Assembly: GCF_016741875.1 (NCBI RefSeq)
Contig: NZ_JAERRF010000002.1
Span: 475,638 to 539,637, forward strand
Origin: Streptomyces coffeae
GTDB lineage: Bacteria; Actinomycetota; Actinomycetes; Streptomycetales; Streptomycetaceae
Direction: 5' to 3'
Length of the DNA stretch: 64,000 bases
Shown: one piece after another, positions 9,536 to 17,765 of the stretch
Position numbering within the stretch: position 1 is the stretch's first letter
Layout: every line of letters begins with the position of its first letter
The notes under the pieces: model-generated
The model's input: only the letters and a program-made list of their open reading frames with translations
What the model was told of the DNA's origin: nothing
The model's database searches: none
Made by a program: the position numbers and the translations under genes

Positions 9536-11185
9536 TCAGCTGACCTTGATCTGGTGGTAGACCGGGACGCTGAACTGGTTGAGGGCCACATCGCTCAGCC
9601 GCTCCGAGTAGCCCGCGCTGCCGTTCTGGTACCACAGCGGGATGGCGGGCATCTGCTCGGCGAGGATCTTCTCCGCGTCCTGGAAGGAGCTGATGGCCGC
9701 GCCGGTGGCGGAGGCGGCGTTGGCCTGGTTGACCAGCTTGTCGAAGGCGGTGTCGCTCCAGTGGCCGTCGTTGGAGGAGGCGCCGGTGTAGTACAGCGGC
9801 TGGAGGAAGTTCTGGATCAGCGGGTAGTCCATCTGCCAGCCCGCGCGGAACGGCCCGGTCATCTGCTTCCCGGCCATCTTGTTGCGGTAGTCCGCGAAGG
9901 TGCCGACCGGCTTGCCGACACACGCCCGGTCGCTGTGGAGCGTGCTGTTGATGCTGTTGCAGATCGCGTCGATCCAGTCCTTGTGCGAGCCGGTGTCCGC
10001 GTTGTACGTGATGGTCATCCGGCCGCCGGGCAGCCCGCCCGCCGCCTCGATCAGCTTGCGGGCCCGCTTCGGGTCGTAGGTGCAGGCGTCACCGCACAGC
10101 CCCGGCCGGTAGCCGCCCTCGCGCCGCAGCACCGGTGAGGTCCAGTCGGTGGCGGGGGTACGGGTGTTGCGGAAGATCCGTTCGGTGATCTGCTTGCGGT
10201 TGATGGCCATCGAGATGCCACGGCGCAGCTTCGCCTTGGCGGGGCCGCGCCAGGCGCTGTCGTACATAGGGAAGGTGAGGGTCTGGATGATCCCGGCGGG
10301 CTGGTTGATGTAGCGGTTGCCGAGGTCGTTGCGGACGAACTTCAGCTGCTGCGCGGGGACATCGTCCACCAGGTCGAGATTGCCCGCCTGGAGATCGGTG
10401 TAGGCGGTGTTGGAGTCGGTGTAGACCCGCAGGTCCACGCCCTTGTTCCGGGCCTTGTCGGGGCCGGAGTAGCCGTCCCAGGCGCGCAGCTTCATCACCG
10501 CGCCCTTGCTGTAGGACGCCACCGTGTAGGGGCCGTTGCCGACGGGACGCTTCAGCCAGGCGGCGTGGTGGGTGAAGAACGCCCGGGGCAGCGGTACATA
10601 GGCGTTGTAGCCGAGCGTCGTGGGCCAGGTGGAGAACTTCTGGGTGAGCCGGACGGTGAAGGTGCGGTCGTTCTTGACCCGCAGCCCGGAGAGGGTTTTC
10701 GCGGTCGGGGAGCCGGAGGCGGGGTGGACCTTGTCGTACCCCTCGATGTACTCGAAGAAGTAGGCGTTGCGCTGCTTGTTGTCGAGCAGGGCGCCGTAGT
10801 TCCACGCGTCCACGAAGGACCGGGCGGTCACCTTCTCGCCGTTGGCGAAGCGCCGGCCCGCCTTGATGGTGACGGTGTAGTTGCGCTGGTCGGAGGTAGT
10901 GATCTGGTCCGCGAGCGCGTCCTTGGCCGCACCGGTCCTCGGGTCGTACGTCTTGAGCCCGCGGAAGATCATGTCCAGCACCTTGCCGCCCTGGACCTCA
11001 TTGGTGTTCGCCGGTTCCAGGGGGCCCGGCGGATCGCCCCAGGAGGAGCGGACGATGCCCGAGCCGGAGCCGCTGTCCCCGCCGCCGCAGCCCGTGGCGG
11101 TCAGCGCGACCACGCCCACGAGGGCCGCCGCGCATCCGGCGCCCAGCGTGCGACGGGTACGCCTACGGTGCGATGCGGTGCGCAT
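9536..11185 (-). CDS. Peptide-binding lipoprotein (SBP family 5), operon 1
   Basis: 549-aa extracytoplasmic solute-binding protein. The N-terminus has twin basic runs, a hydrophobic stretch and a lipobox LTATGC with Cys33, so it should be lipid-anchored outside the membrane. The mature protein has the family-5 fold features: WGDPPGPLEPANTNEVQGGK at the start, DAWNYGALLDNKQRNAYFF, the GNGPYTVASY and AINRKQI segments, and a C-terminal AIPLWYQNGSAGY. It captures peptides for the B/C permeases encoded immediately downstream. Its sequence is clearly paralogous to, but well diverged from, the binding protein of operon 2. A BldK-like role in importing signalling peptides is possible but cannot be shown here. 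Confidence 0.92.
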   Translation of the reverse strand: MRTASHRRRTRRTLGAGCAAALVGVVALTATGCGGGDSGSGSGIVRSSWGDPPGPLEPANTNEVQGGKVLDMIFRGLKTYDPRTGAAKDALADQITTSDQRNYTVTIKAGRRFANGEKVTARSFVDAWNYGALLDNKQRNAYFFEYIEGYDKVHPASGSPTAKTLSGLRVKNDRTFTVRLTQKFSTWPTTLGYNAYVPLPRAFFTHHAAWLKRPVGNGPYTVASYSKGAVMKLRAWDGYSGPDKARNKGVDLRVYTDSNTAYTDLQAGNLDLVDDVPAQQLKFVRNDLGNRYINQPAGIIQTLTFPMYDSAWRGPAKAKLRRGISMAINRKQITERIFRNTRTPATDWTSPVLRREGGYRPGLCGDACTYDPKRARKLIEAAGGLPGGRMTITYNADTGSHKDWIDAICNSINSTLHSDRACVGKPVGTFADYRNKMAGKQMTGPFRAGWQMDYPLIQNFLQPLYYTGASSNDGHWSDTAFDKLVNQANAASATGAAISSFQDAEKILAEQMPAIPLWYQNGSAGYSERLSDVALNQFSVPVYHQIKVS

Positions 11186-11325
11186 GGCGCCTCCCGAGGA
11201 TCCGGTCCAAGATCCGCCTTAGGCCCCTATGACATCCCGGGGCCGGGCGGCCCGCACCTCCACCGCGGCTGTCCGTGGCACCGCCCGGGAACCGGCGGGG
11301 CGGGGACGTCATCCGGACGACGCAA

Positions 11326-11365
11326 CGAGGGCGCCCGGACCGTGTCGACGGTCCGGGCGCCCTCG
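11326..11365 (-). terminator. Perfect 16-bp terminator hairpin after ABC operon 2
   Basis: CGAGGGCGCCCGGACC (11326-11341) pairs perfectly with 11350-11365 across an 8-base loop. It starts 21 bases past the stop of the last gene of operon 2 (11387). It separates operon 2 from the promoter region of operon 1 in the 200-bp gap 11186-11386, so the duplicated operons can be expressed independently. Confidence 0.75.
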
Positions 11366-11386
11366 TGCGGTGTCGCTCAGCGCGGA

Positions 11387-12550
11387 TCAGGCGTGCACGA
11401 CGTCCTTCTCCTCCGCGAAGTGGCAGGCCGACTCATGGGCGGCCGGGGTGTCACTGCCCGCGAACCGCTCCGGGACGGCGAGCAGCGGCACCTCCTTGGC
11501 GCACTTGTCCTCCGCCTTCCAGCAGCGGGTGCGGAAGCGGCAGCCGGAGGGCGGATTGGCCGGGGAGGGCACATCGCCCGCGAGGATGATCCGCTCCCGG
11601 CCCTCGCGCGACTCCGGGTCCGGGACCGGGACCGCCGACAGCAGCGCCTGGGTGTAGGGGTGCGTCGGGTGGTCGTAGATCTCGGTGTCGCTGCCGATCT
11701 CGGCCATCTTGCCCAGGTACATCACACCGACCCGGTCGGAGATGTGCCGGACGATGGACAGGTCGTGCGCGATGAAGATGTAGGACAGGTTGAACTCGTC
11801 CTGGAGTTTCTCCATCAGGTTGATCACCTGCGCCTGCACCGAGACGTCCAGCGCCGAGACCGGCTCGTCGCAGATGATGACCTCGGGGTTGAGCGCGAGA
11901 CCGCGCGCGATCCCGATGCGCTGCCGCTGACCGCCGGAGAACTGGTGCGGATAGCGGTTGATGTACTCCGGGTTGAGGCCCACGACGTCCAGCAGCTCCT
12001 GGACCCGGCGTCGCCGGTCGCCCTTGGGCGCGACCTCCGGGTGGATCTCGTACGGCTCGCCGATGATGTCGCCCACCGTCATCCGGGGGTTGAGCGAGGT
12101 GTACGGGTCCTGGAAGACCATCTGGATGTTGCGCCGGACGGCCCGCAGCGCACGGCCGGACAGCTTGGTGATGTCCTGGCCCTTGAAGAAGACCTCACCG
12201 GCGGTGGCGGTCTCCAGGGTCATCAGCAGCTTGGCGACGGTGGACTTGCCACAGCCGGACTCGCCCACGATGCCCAGGGTCTCGCCCTGGTAGAGGTCGA
12301 AGGAGATCCCGTCGACCGCCTTGACCGCGCCGATCTGCCGCTTGAACAGGATGCCCTGGGTCAGCGGGAAGTGCTTGACCAGATTGCGCACCTGGAGGAT
12401 CGGCTCACCGCGCTCGACGGGCGCCTCGATGGCCTCCACGGCCGCCTCTTCGGTGACCGCGTCGACCGTGTCCACCTCCGTGACATTGGGGGTGGCGTCC
12501 TGGACGTCGTCGGACCGGTCCACGGCCGCGTCCTTCTTGATGTCAGCCAT
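11387..12550 (-). CDS. Oligopeptide ABC transporter ATP-binding protein (OppF/DppF type), operon 2
   Basis: 387-aa ATPase. It has an acidic N-terminal extension of about 48 residues (rich in D, E, V, A) absent from the operon-1 paralogue. The core follows: Walker [23 protein letters not shown], signature [14 protein letters not shown], Walker [13 protein letters not shown] (Cys where the paralogue has Ala), IAHDLS, and the [16 protein letters not shown]-terminal cluster. ATG 12550 overlaps the preceding ATPase by 8 bp. It is the last gene of the operon and is followed by a strong hairpin terminator. Confidence 0.93.
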   Translation of the reverse strand: MADIKKDAAVDRSDDVQDATPNVTEVDTVDAVTEEAAVEAIEAPVERGEPILQVRNLVKHFPLTQGILFKRQIGAVKAVDGISFDLYQGETLGIVGESGCGKSTVAKLLMTLETATAGEVFFKGQDITKLSGRALRAVRRNIQMVFQDPYTSLNPRMTVGDIIGEPYEIHPEVAPKGDRRRRVQELLDVVGLNPEYINRYPHQFSGGQRQRIGIARGLALNPEVIICDEPVSALDVSVQAQVINLMEKLQDEFNLSYIFIAHDLSIVRHISDRVGVMYLGKMAEIGSDTEIYDHPTHPYTQALLSAVPVPDPESREGRERIILAGDVPSPANPPSGCRFRTRCWKAEDKCAKEVPLLAVPERFAGSDTPAAHESACHFAEEKDVVHA

Positions 12551-13601
12551 GGATGGTCTCCTTCCAGAAGTGGCACGCGCTGCCGCGCCCCGGCAGTTCC
12601 GTGCCGTCCTGCTCGGTGACCGGGTCCAGCGCCGGGATCTCGGTGGTGCAGATGTCCTGCGCCTTGGGGCAGCGCGGGTTGAAGGCACAGCCCGAGGGGA
12701 TCTTGAGCAGATTGGGCGGCAGACCCTTGATCGCGTAGAGCTCCTGGCCCTTGCGGTCCAGCCGCGGGATGGAGTCCAGCAGGCCCCGGGTGTAGGGGTG
12801 GGCCGGGCGCTTGTAGAGCTCGTGCACCGGCGCGGTCTCCACGATACGGCCCGCGTACATCACCGCGATCTTGTCGGCGACGTCCGCCACCACACCCAGG
12901 TCATGGGTGATGAGGATCAGACCCATGTTGTACTCGCGCTGGAGCTCGGCGAGCAGATCCATCACCTGGGCCTGGACGGTGACGTCCAGGGCGGTGGTGG
13001 GCTCGTCGGCGATGATCAGGTCCGGCTCCAGGGCCAGCGCCATGGCGATCATGATGCGCTGGCGCATACCGCCGGAGAACTGGTGCGGATAGTCGCCCAC
13101 CCGCTCCTTCGCCGCCGGGATACGGACCCGGTCCATCAGCTCGATGGCCTTGGCCTTGGCCTCCTTCTTGGACAGGCCCTGGTGGACGCGGTACATCTCG
13201 CCCAGCTGGTAGCCCACGGAGAGCACCGGGTTGAGCGCCGAGAGCGCGTCCTGGAAGATCATGGCGATCTTCCGGCCGCGGATCTTCCGGCGCTCCTCGT
13301 TGGACATGGTGAGCATGTCCTCGCCGCGGTACAGGATCTGGCCCTGCGGGATCTTCCCGGGCGGCATGTCGAGGATGCCCATGATGGCCTGGGCGGTCAC
13401 CGACTTGCCGGAGCCGGACTCGCCGAGCACGGCGAGCGTCTCACCGGCGCGGACGCTGTAGTTGACACCGTTGACGGCCTTGGCCAGGCCCTCCCGGGTG
13501 TGGAACTCCACATGCAGATCGCGGACTTCCAGCAGCGGGGTGCCGTCGTCGCCCTCGCCCGTGCGGGCGGTGGCGCTCGTGGTCTTCTCGATGGTGGTCA
13601 C
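12543..13601 (-). CDS. Oligopeptide ABC transporter ATP-binding protein (OppD/DppD type), operon 2
   Basis: 352-aa ATPase subunit of importer 2. Visible motifs are GESGSGKS (Walker A), [13 protein letters not shown] (Q-loop), [16 protein letters not shown] (signature), [12 protein letters not shown] (Walker B), ITHDLG (switch) and the [15 protein letters not shown] cluster near the end. GTG 13601 is preceded by AGGAGG, a strong ribosome site. It sits 11 bp after the OppC-type gene and overlaps the OppF-type gene. Confidence 0.93.
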   Translation of the reverse strand: MTTIEKTTSATARTGEGDDGTPLLEVRDLHVEFHTREGLAKAVNGVNYSVRAGETLAVLGESGSGKSVTAQAIMGILDMPPGKIPQGQILYRGEDMLTMSNEERRKIRGRKIAMIFQDALSALNPVLSVGYQLGEMYRVHQGLSKKEAKAKAIELMDRVRIPAAKERVGDYPHQFSGGMRQRIMIAMALALEPDLIIADEPTTALDVTVQAQVMDLLAELQREYNMGLILITHDLGVVADVADKIAVMYAGRIVETAPVHELYKRPAHPYTRGLLDSIPRLDRKGQELYAIKGLPPNLLKIPSGCAFNPRCPKAQDICTTEIPALDPVTEQDGTELPGRGSACHFWKETIHG

Positions 13602-13612
13602 GTACGCCCTCC

Positions 13613-14575
13613 TCAGCGCAGCTTGGGGTCGAGGGCGTCGCGCACCGCGTCGCCGAGCGTGATGAATGCGAACACGGTCAGGCTCAGCATCCCGGCCGGG
13701 AAGAGCATCACGTGCGGGTTGTCACGGATGGCGTCCTTGGCCGACGAGATGTCGATGCCCCACGAGATCGTCGGGTCGGCGAGGCCGAGACCCAGGTACG
13801 ACAGCGTGGCCTCGGCGGAGATGTAGGCGCCGAGCGAGATGGTCGCGACCACGATGGTGGGCGCGAGGGCGTTGGGCAGGACGTGCCGGAACAGGATCCG
13901 GGTGGTGCCCGCGCCGAGCGCACGCGCCGCGGTGACGTAGTCCGCCTGCTTGGCCGTGATCACCGAACTGCGCATCACCCGGGCGATGGTGGTCCAGCCC
14001 AGGAAGGCCAGTGCCGCGATCACCACGTACACCTTGCGCTCGGTGAACGCGTTCAGCACGACCATCGAGCCGAGCAGGAACGGCAGACCGAAGAAGATGT
14101 CCACGATGCGGGAGACGATCGAGTCGATCCAGCCGCCGAAGTACCCGGCCAGCATGCCCAGCAGACCACCGAAGAGGGTGACTGCCGCCGTCACGCCGAC
14201 ACCGACCATGATGGAGGCGCGGGTGCCGTAGATGACCCGGGCGTAGATGGAACGGCCCTGCACGTCGTAGCCGAACCAGTCGGCCTGGAAGAAGTGCGAC
14301 AGCTCCGGCTTGGTCAGGAAGTGGTTGGTCAGATCGCCGTCCCGCGGGTCGGCACCGGTGAAGAGACCGGGGAACGCCGCGATGGTCAGCAGCAGGACCA
14401 GCAGTACCGCGGAGACCCAGAACAGCGGCCGGTGGCGCAGCTCGTACCAGGCGTCGCCCCACAGCGAGCGAGGCTTGCCGGGACCGGAGCCCTTCGAGGG
14501 GCCCTTGGCCGCCGCCAGTTCGGCGTTGGAAGCCTGGTGGCCGGGAACGAGTGTCGTGTCTGTCAGCTCAGACAT
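13613..14575 (-). CDS. Oligopeptide ABC transporter permease (OppC/DppC type), operon 2
   Basis: 320-aa inner-membrane permease. A cytoplasmic N-terminus of about 50 residues precedes the first helix (FWVSAVLLVLLLTIAAFPGL). FGYDVQGRSIYARVIYGTRA marks the OppC family, and DYVTAARALGAGTTRILFRH is the ATPase-coupling loop. It ends in GDAVRDALDPKLR, identical to the operon-1 copy. ATG 14575 overlaps the OppB-type stop by 8 bp, repeating the junction geometry of operon 1. Confidence 0.93.
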   Translation of the reverse strand: MSELTDTTLVPGHQASNAELAAAKGPSKGSGPGKPRSLWGDAWYELRHRPLFWVSAVLLVLLLTIAAFPGLFTGADPRDGDLTNHFLTKPELSHFFQADWFGYDVQGRSIYARVIYGTRASIMVGVGVTAAVTLFGGLLGMLAGYFGGWIDSIVSRIVDIFFGLPFLLGSMVVLNAFTERKVYVVIAALAFLGWTTIARVMRSSVITAKQADYVTAARALGAGTTRILFRHVLPNALAPTIVVATISLGAYISAEATLSYLGLGLADPTISWGIDISSAKDAIRDNPHVMLFPAGMLSLTVFAFITLGDAVRDALDPKLR

Positions 14576-15497
14576 ATCGAATCCTCGGGTCCAGGACCGC
14601 GTACAGCAGGTCGACGATCAGGTTGATCACCAGGATGACGAGGACGAAGACCGTCACCACACCGACGATCGTGGAGCCCTCGCGCTGTCCGAGCGCCTTG
14701 TACAGCAGGTTGCCGACGCCCTGGACGTTGAAGATGCCCTCGGTCACCACCGCGCCGCCGATGAGCGCGCCGATATCGGTGCCGAGGAAGGTGATCACCG
14801 GGATGAGCGAGTTGCGCAGCAGGTGCACACCGACGATCCGCCGCCGCGGCAGGCCCTTGGCCAGCGCGGTGCGCATGTAGTCGGCGCGCAGGTTCTCCGC
14901 GAAGGTGGTCCGGGTCAGCCGGGCCACATACGCCATCGACAGCATCGCGAGCACAAAGCCCGGCAGCAGCAGCTGCTGGATGTCCTCCGAGTTCTGGACG
15001 TTGGGCGGCAGCCAGCCGAGTTCATCGGCGAAGATGAACCGCGCAAGGTAACCCAGCACGAAGACCGGCATCGAGATGACGATCAGCGTGAAGATCAGCA
15101 CGCCGGTGTCAACGGCCTTGCCCGCCTTGAGACCTGCCCAGGCGCCCAGCCCGATGCCGATGATCATCTCGATGGCGAAGGCCACCGCGGCGAGACGGAG
15201 GGTCACCGGGAAGGCCAGGTTCATTTCCTCGGAGACCGGACGGCCGCCGAAGGTCTTGCCGAAGTCTCCCTGGAAGAGATCGGCCATGTAATCGATGTAC
15301 TGCTTCCACAGGGGCTGGTCCAGCCCGAACTCATGGCGGAGTGCCGCGACCTGAGCGGGGTCGGCAGCCTTGTCTCCCCACATCGCCCGGATGGGATCAC
15401 CGGGAAGGACGTGGACCATGAGGAAAATGATCAGAGTAGTCCCGATGAACACCGGGATCATCTGGAGCAGTCGCCTGGCGACGTAGCGCCCCATCAT
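14568..15497 (-). CDS. Oligopeptide ABC transporter permease (OppB/DppB type), operon 2
   Basis: 309-aa six-helix permease that pairs with the OppC-type subunit. Family features are the N-terminus MGRYVARRLLQMIPVFIGTT, the coupling loop DYMRTALAKGLPRRRIVGVH and the end LIVDLLYAVLDPRIRYV. Two ATG codons in a row (15497 and 15494) follow GGAGG almost directly, so the exact start is uncertain by one residue. Unlike operon 1, it is separated from its binding-protein gene by 150 bp containing a strong hairpin. Confidence 0.92.
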   Translation of the reverse strand: MMGRYVARRLLQMIPVFIGTTLIIFLMVHVLPGDPIRAMWGDKAADPAQVAALRHEFGLDQPLWKQYIDYMADLFQGDFGKTFGGRPVSEEMNLAFPVTLRLAAVAFAIEMIIGIGLGAWAGLKAGKAVDTGVLIFTLIVISMPVFVLGYLARFIFADELGWLPPNVQNSEDIQQLLLPGFVLAMLSMAYVARLTRTTFAENLRADYMRTALAKGLPRRRIVGVHLLRNSLIPVITFLGTDIGALIGGAVVTEGIFNVQGVGNLLYKALGQREGSTIVGVVTVFVLVILVINLIVDLLYAVLDPRIRYV

Positions 15498-15585
15498 GCC
15501 TCCATGCCGTTGGGGGGCGGCGGAGGCCACGGCTCATCTGCTCCACGGGGGGTGGGGGGAGAGGGTCGCGGGCCTCACGCCTGCG

Positions 15586-15633
15586 GGCCGGTGCCGCCGC
15601 GCTCCCCGGGGAGAGGATGCGGCGGCACCGGCC
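15586..15633 (-). terminator. Intercistronic 15-bp hairpin between binding protein and permease genes
   Basis: A 15-bp stem, arms 15586-15600 and 15619-15633 (core GCCGGTGCCGCCGC), encloses an 18-base loop. It begins 14 bases after the binding-protein stop. In binding-protein-dependent operons such structures stabilise or partly terminate the message so that the binding protein is made in excess. Operon 1 has no counterpart because its genes abut there. Confidence 0.6.
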
Positions 15634-15647
15634 GGCGGTCCCGATGC

Positions 15648-17294
15648 CTACTTCTTCTTCACCTGGACGTTGGTGAAGATGGGGTCGCCGTCCTGACCGT
15701 AGGGAATCTTCCCCAGGATCTTGTTGGACTGGCCGCTGTTGACCTTGTAGAACCACAGCGGGATCGCCGGCATGTCCTTGGCGAGAACCTGCTCCGCCTG
15801 CTGGTAGAGCTTCACGGTCTCGTCGAGGGTGGCGGCCTTGTCGGCCTTGTTGGCGAGCTTGTCGAACTCCTTGTTGTCGTAACCGCTGGTGTTACCGGCG
15901 GCCTTGGAGCCGTACAAGTCCCTCATGAAGTTGGAGTTGACCGGGTAGTCGAGCACCCAGCCACCGCGGTACATGGACTTGACCTGGTGCTTGTCACGCG
16001 CGTTCAGGTCGGCCTGGAAGTCCGGCTTGGAGTCGCCGACACAGTCGATGCCGGTGGCCTTGCGGATGCTGTTGCAGACCGCGTCGACCCAGTCCTTGTG
16101 CGGCTGGTCGGCGTTGTACTGGATCGAGATCTTGTTCCCGGGAACGCCACCACCCTCCTTGATGAGGGCCTTGGCCTTCTTCGGGTCGTAGCTGACCTGC
16201 TCCTTCAGGGCGCCGGCCTGGTAGCCGAGCACACCGCGGGCGACAAAGCTGTCGGCCGGAGTACGGGAGCCGTGCAGCACGGTCTTGGTGATGGTGGCAC
16301 GGTCGATCGCCATCGACAGACCCTGGATGACCTTGGGGTCGATGTCCTTGAACTGGTCGGTGTAGAAGGCCGGGACGATCGACTGGACCGCCGAGTACTC
16401 CTGGTCGATCGCGCGCTTGCCCAGGTCCGTCTTGTAGTTGGTCAGCGCATTGTTCGGAATCTGCTCGATCCAGTCGAGGTTGTTCGAGCGCAGGTCCGAG
16501 TAGGCGGCGTCGGCGGTGGTGTAGTTCTTGAAGTCGATGCCGCCGTTCTTGGCCTTGTTCGGACCCTGGTAGCCGTCGAACTTACGGACCTTGATCAGCT
16601 TCTTGTGGTCCCAGGAGACGAACTTGTAGGGGCCGTTGCCGACCGGCTTCTCGCCGTAGCCCTTGGGGTCCTTGAAGAAGCCGCTGGGCAGCGGCGACCA
16701 CACGTCGTAGCCCAGCTTGTAGGAGAAGTACGAGACCGAGCTGGTGAGTTCGACCTTGAACTCATTATCATTGACGATCTTGAGGCCCGACATCTTGTCG
16801 GCCGTGGGCTTGCCCTTCTCCGGGTGGACATCCTCGTAGCCCTTGATGTCCTGGAACCAGCTGGAGTTGGTCTGGTTGTTCTTGACGTTGGCCGACCAGT
16901 TCCACGCGTCCACATAGGACTTGGCGGTCACGGCCTCGCCGTTGTGGAACTTCCAGCCCGGCTTGAGCTTGATGGTCCAGACGGAGGAGTCCTTGTTGGG
17001 CGTGACGGACTCGGCGTTGATGTACCGGAGCTTGCCGGTGCCGGGCTCGTAGTCCACGAGCTGGGAGAAGACCGCCCGCAGGACACGACTGCCCTGGCTT
17101 TCCTTGGCGTTCGCCGGCTGCAGCGGGTTCTGCGGCTCGCTCAGCTGGGCGGACAGGATCCCCTTCGGGTCCGCCGTCCCCTTGTTCATGTCGTTGCTAC
17201 CGCTGTCGCTGTCGTCGCCGCCACCACAGGCGGTTGCGGCCAGCGCCACAACCGCGGCCAGTGCGACCCACTTGGCGCTCTTGGCACCGCGCAT
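15648..17294 (-). CDS. Peptide-binding lipoprotein (SBP family 5), operon 2
   Basis: 548-aa lipid-anchored peptide-binding protein. The signal sequence MRGAKSAKWVALAAVVALAA ends in lipobox LAATAC, with the modified Cys at 23, followed by a Gly/Asp/Ser linker. Family-5 features include EPQNPLQPANAKESQGSR, SYVDAWNWSANVKNNQTNSS, GNGPYKFVSWDHKK, LSMAIDRATI and AIPLWFYKVNSGQS. It ends in a run of lysines (VQVKKK). The operon-1 protein shares the overall plan but differs along its length, so the importers probably take different peptides. A candidate BldKB-like protein; only sequence search or synteny can settle that. Confidence 0.92.
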   Translation of the reverse strand: MRGAKSAKWVALAAVVALAATACGGGDDSDSGSNDMNKGTADPKGILSAQLSEPQNPLQPANAKESQGSRVLRAVFSQLVDYEPGTGKLRYINAESVTPNKDSSVWTIKLKPGWKFHNGEAVTAKSYVDAWNWSANVKNNQTNSSWFQDIKGYEDVHPEKGKPTADKMSGLKIVNDNEFKVELTSSVSYFSYKLGYDVWSPLPSGFFKDPKGYGEKPVGNGPYKFVSWDHKKLIKVRKFDGYQGPNKAKNGGIDFKNYTTADAAYSDLRSNNLDWIEQIPNNALTNYKTDLGKRAIDQEYSAVQSIVPAFYTDQFKDIDPKVIQGLSMAIDRATITKTVLHGSRTPADSFVARGVLGYQAGALKEQVSYDPKKAKALIKEGGGVPGNKISIQYNADQPHKDWVDAVCNSIRKATGIDCVGDSKPDFQADLNARDKHQVKSMYRGGWVLDYPVNSNFMRDLYGSKAAGNTSGYDNKEFDKLANKADKAATLDETVKLYQQAEQVLAKDMPAIPLWFYKVNSGQSNKILGKIPYGQDGDPIFTNVQVKKK

Positions 17295-17662
17295 GGGTTT
17301 GCCTCCTCAGGAGTCCTCTGCCACTACGAGAGGGGGTGTCCGGAAAGCACGCTGACACCCCTGACAGCGAAAGGGACCGGAAACCCCCCAGATGTGCTCG
17401 TAGGTCCGCGCTCCCCACAGCGTGTGACCCATTGACCCGAGCTCAATGGACCCCATGATTGAGCACGCTCGCGCCGTAAACCACACCCTCTGGGTCTCGC
17501 TTTGGTCACATCATCTACGCGCGGAGCTTCGAAATCCGGACAAAAGCGCCGCTGACAGACACACGCGAAACGGACTGTTAACCCATCATGCGGAGCCATC
17601 GTGTCGATATCCGGACGCCACACCCCGGTTAATTCGTTGACTGACACCTTCCTGACATGCCA
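17295..17662. promoter_or_regulatory. Promoter region of ABC operon 2 with an inverted repeat
   Basis: This region holds no credible gene. It includes an inverted repeat CCATTGA-N7-TCAATGG at 17429-17449, about 135 bp upstream of the binding-protein start, in sequence noticeably richer in A/T than the genes. It is a plausible operator or promoter site. The typA terminators lie further right. Confidence 0.35.
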
Positions 17663-17744
17663 ACAGCCCGGACCCCCCTCACGGAAGAGGAGATTCCGGG
17701 CTGTCGGCGGGCTCACGGACGCGCTTCCCAGCGCTCACGCTGGG
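17663..17744 (-). terminator. Double hairpin terminator after typA
   Basis: Two stems follow the typA stop (17766). The first is CCCAGCG-ctca-CGCTGGG (17727-17744, 7 bp). The second is ACAGCCCGGA paired with TCCGGGCTGT (17663-17672 with 17695-17704, 10 bp). Tandem G/C hairpins without long U-runs are usual terminators in Streptomyces. Confidence 0.65.
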
Positions 17745-17765
17745 TGACGGGCGCCCGCGTACGCG

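Noticed and set aside
14310..17435. A 1041-codon open frame on the plus strand opposite the peptide-binding protein and permease genes
   Set aside because: It is antisense to genes with clear motifs. Long antisense frames are expected in DNA with such G/C-rich third positions, and its translation is low-complexity (valine, glycine, aspartate, arginine) with no domain.
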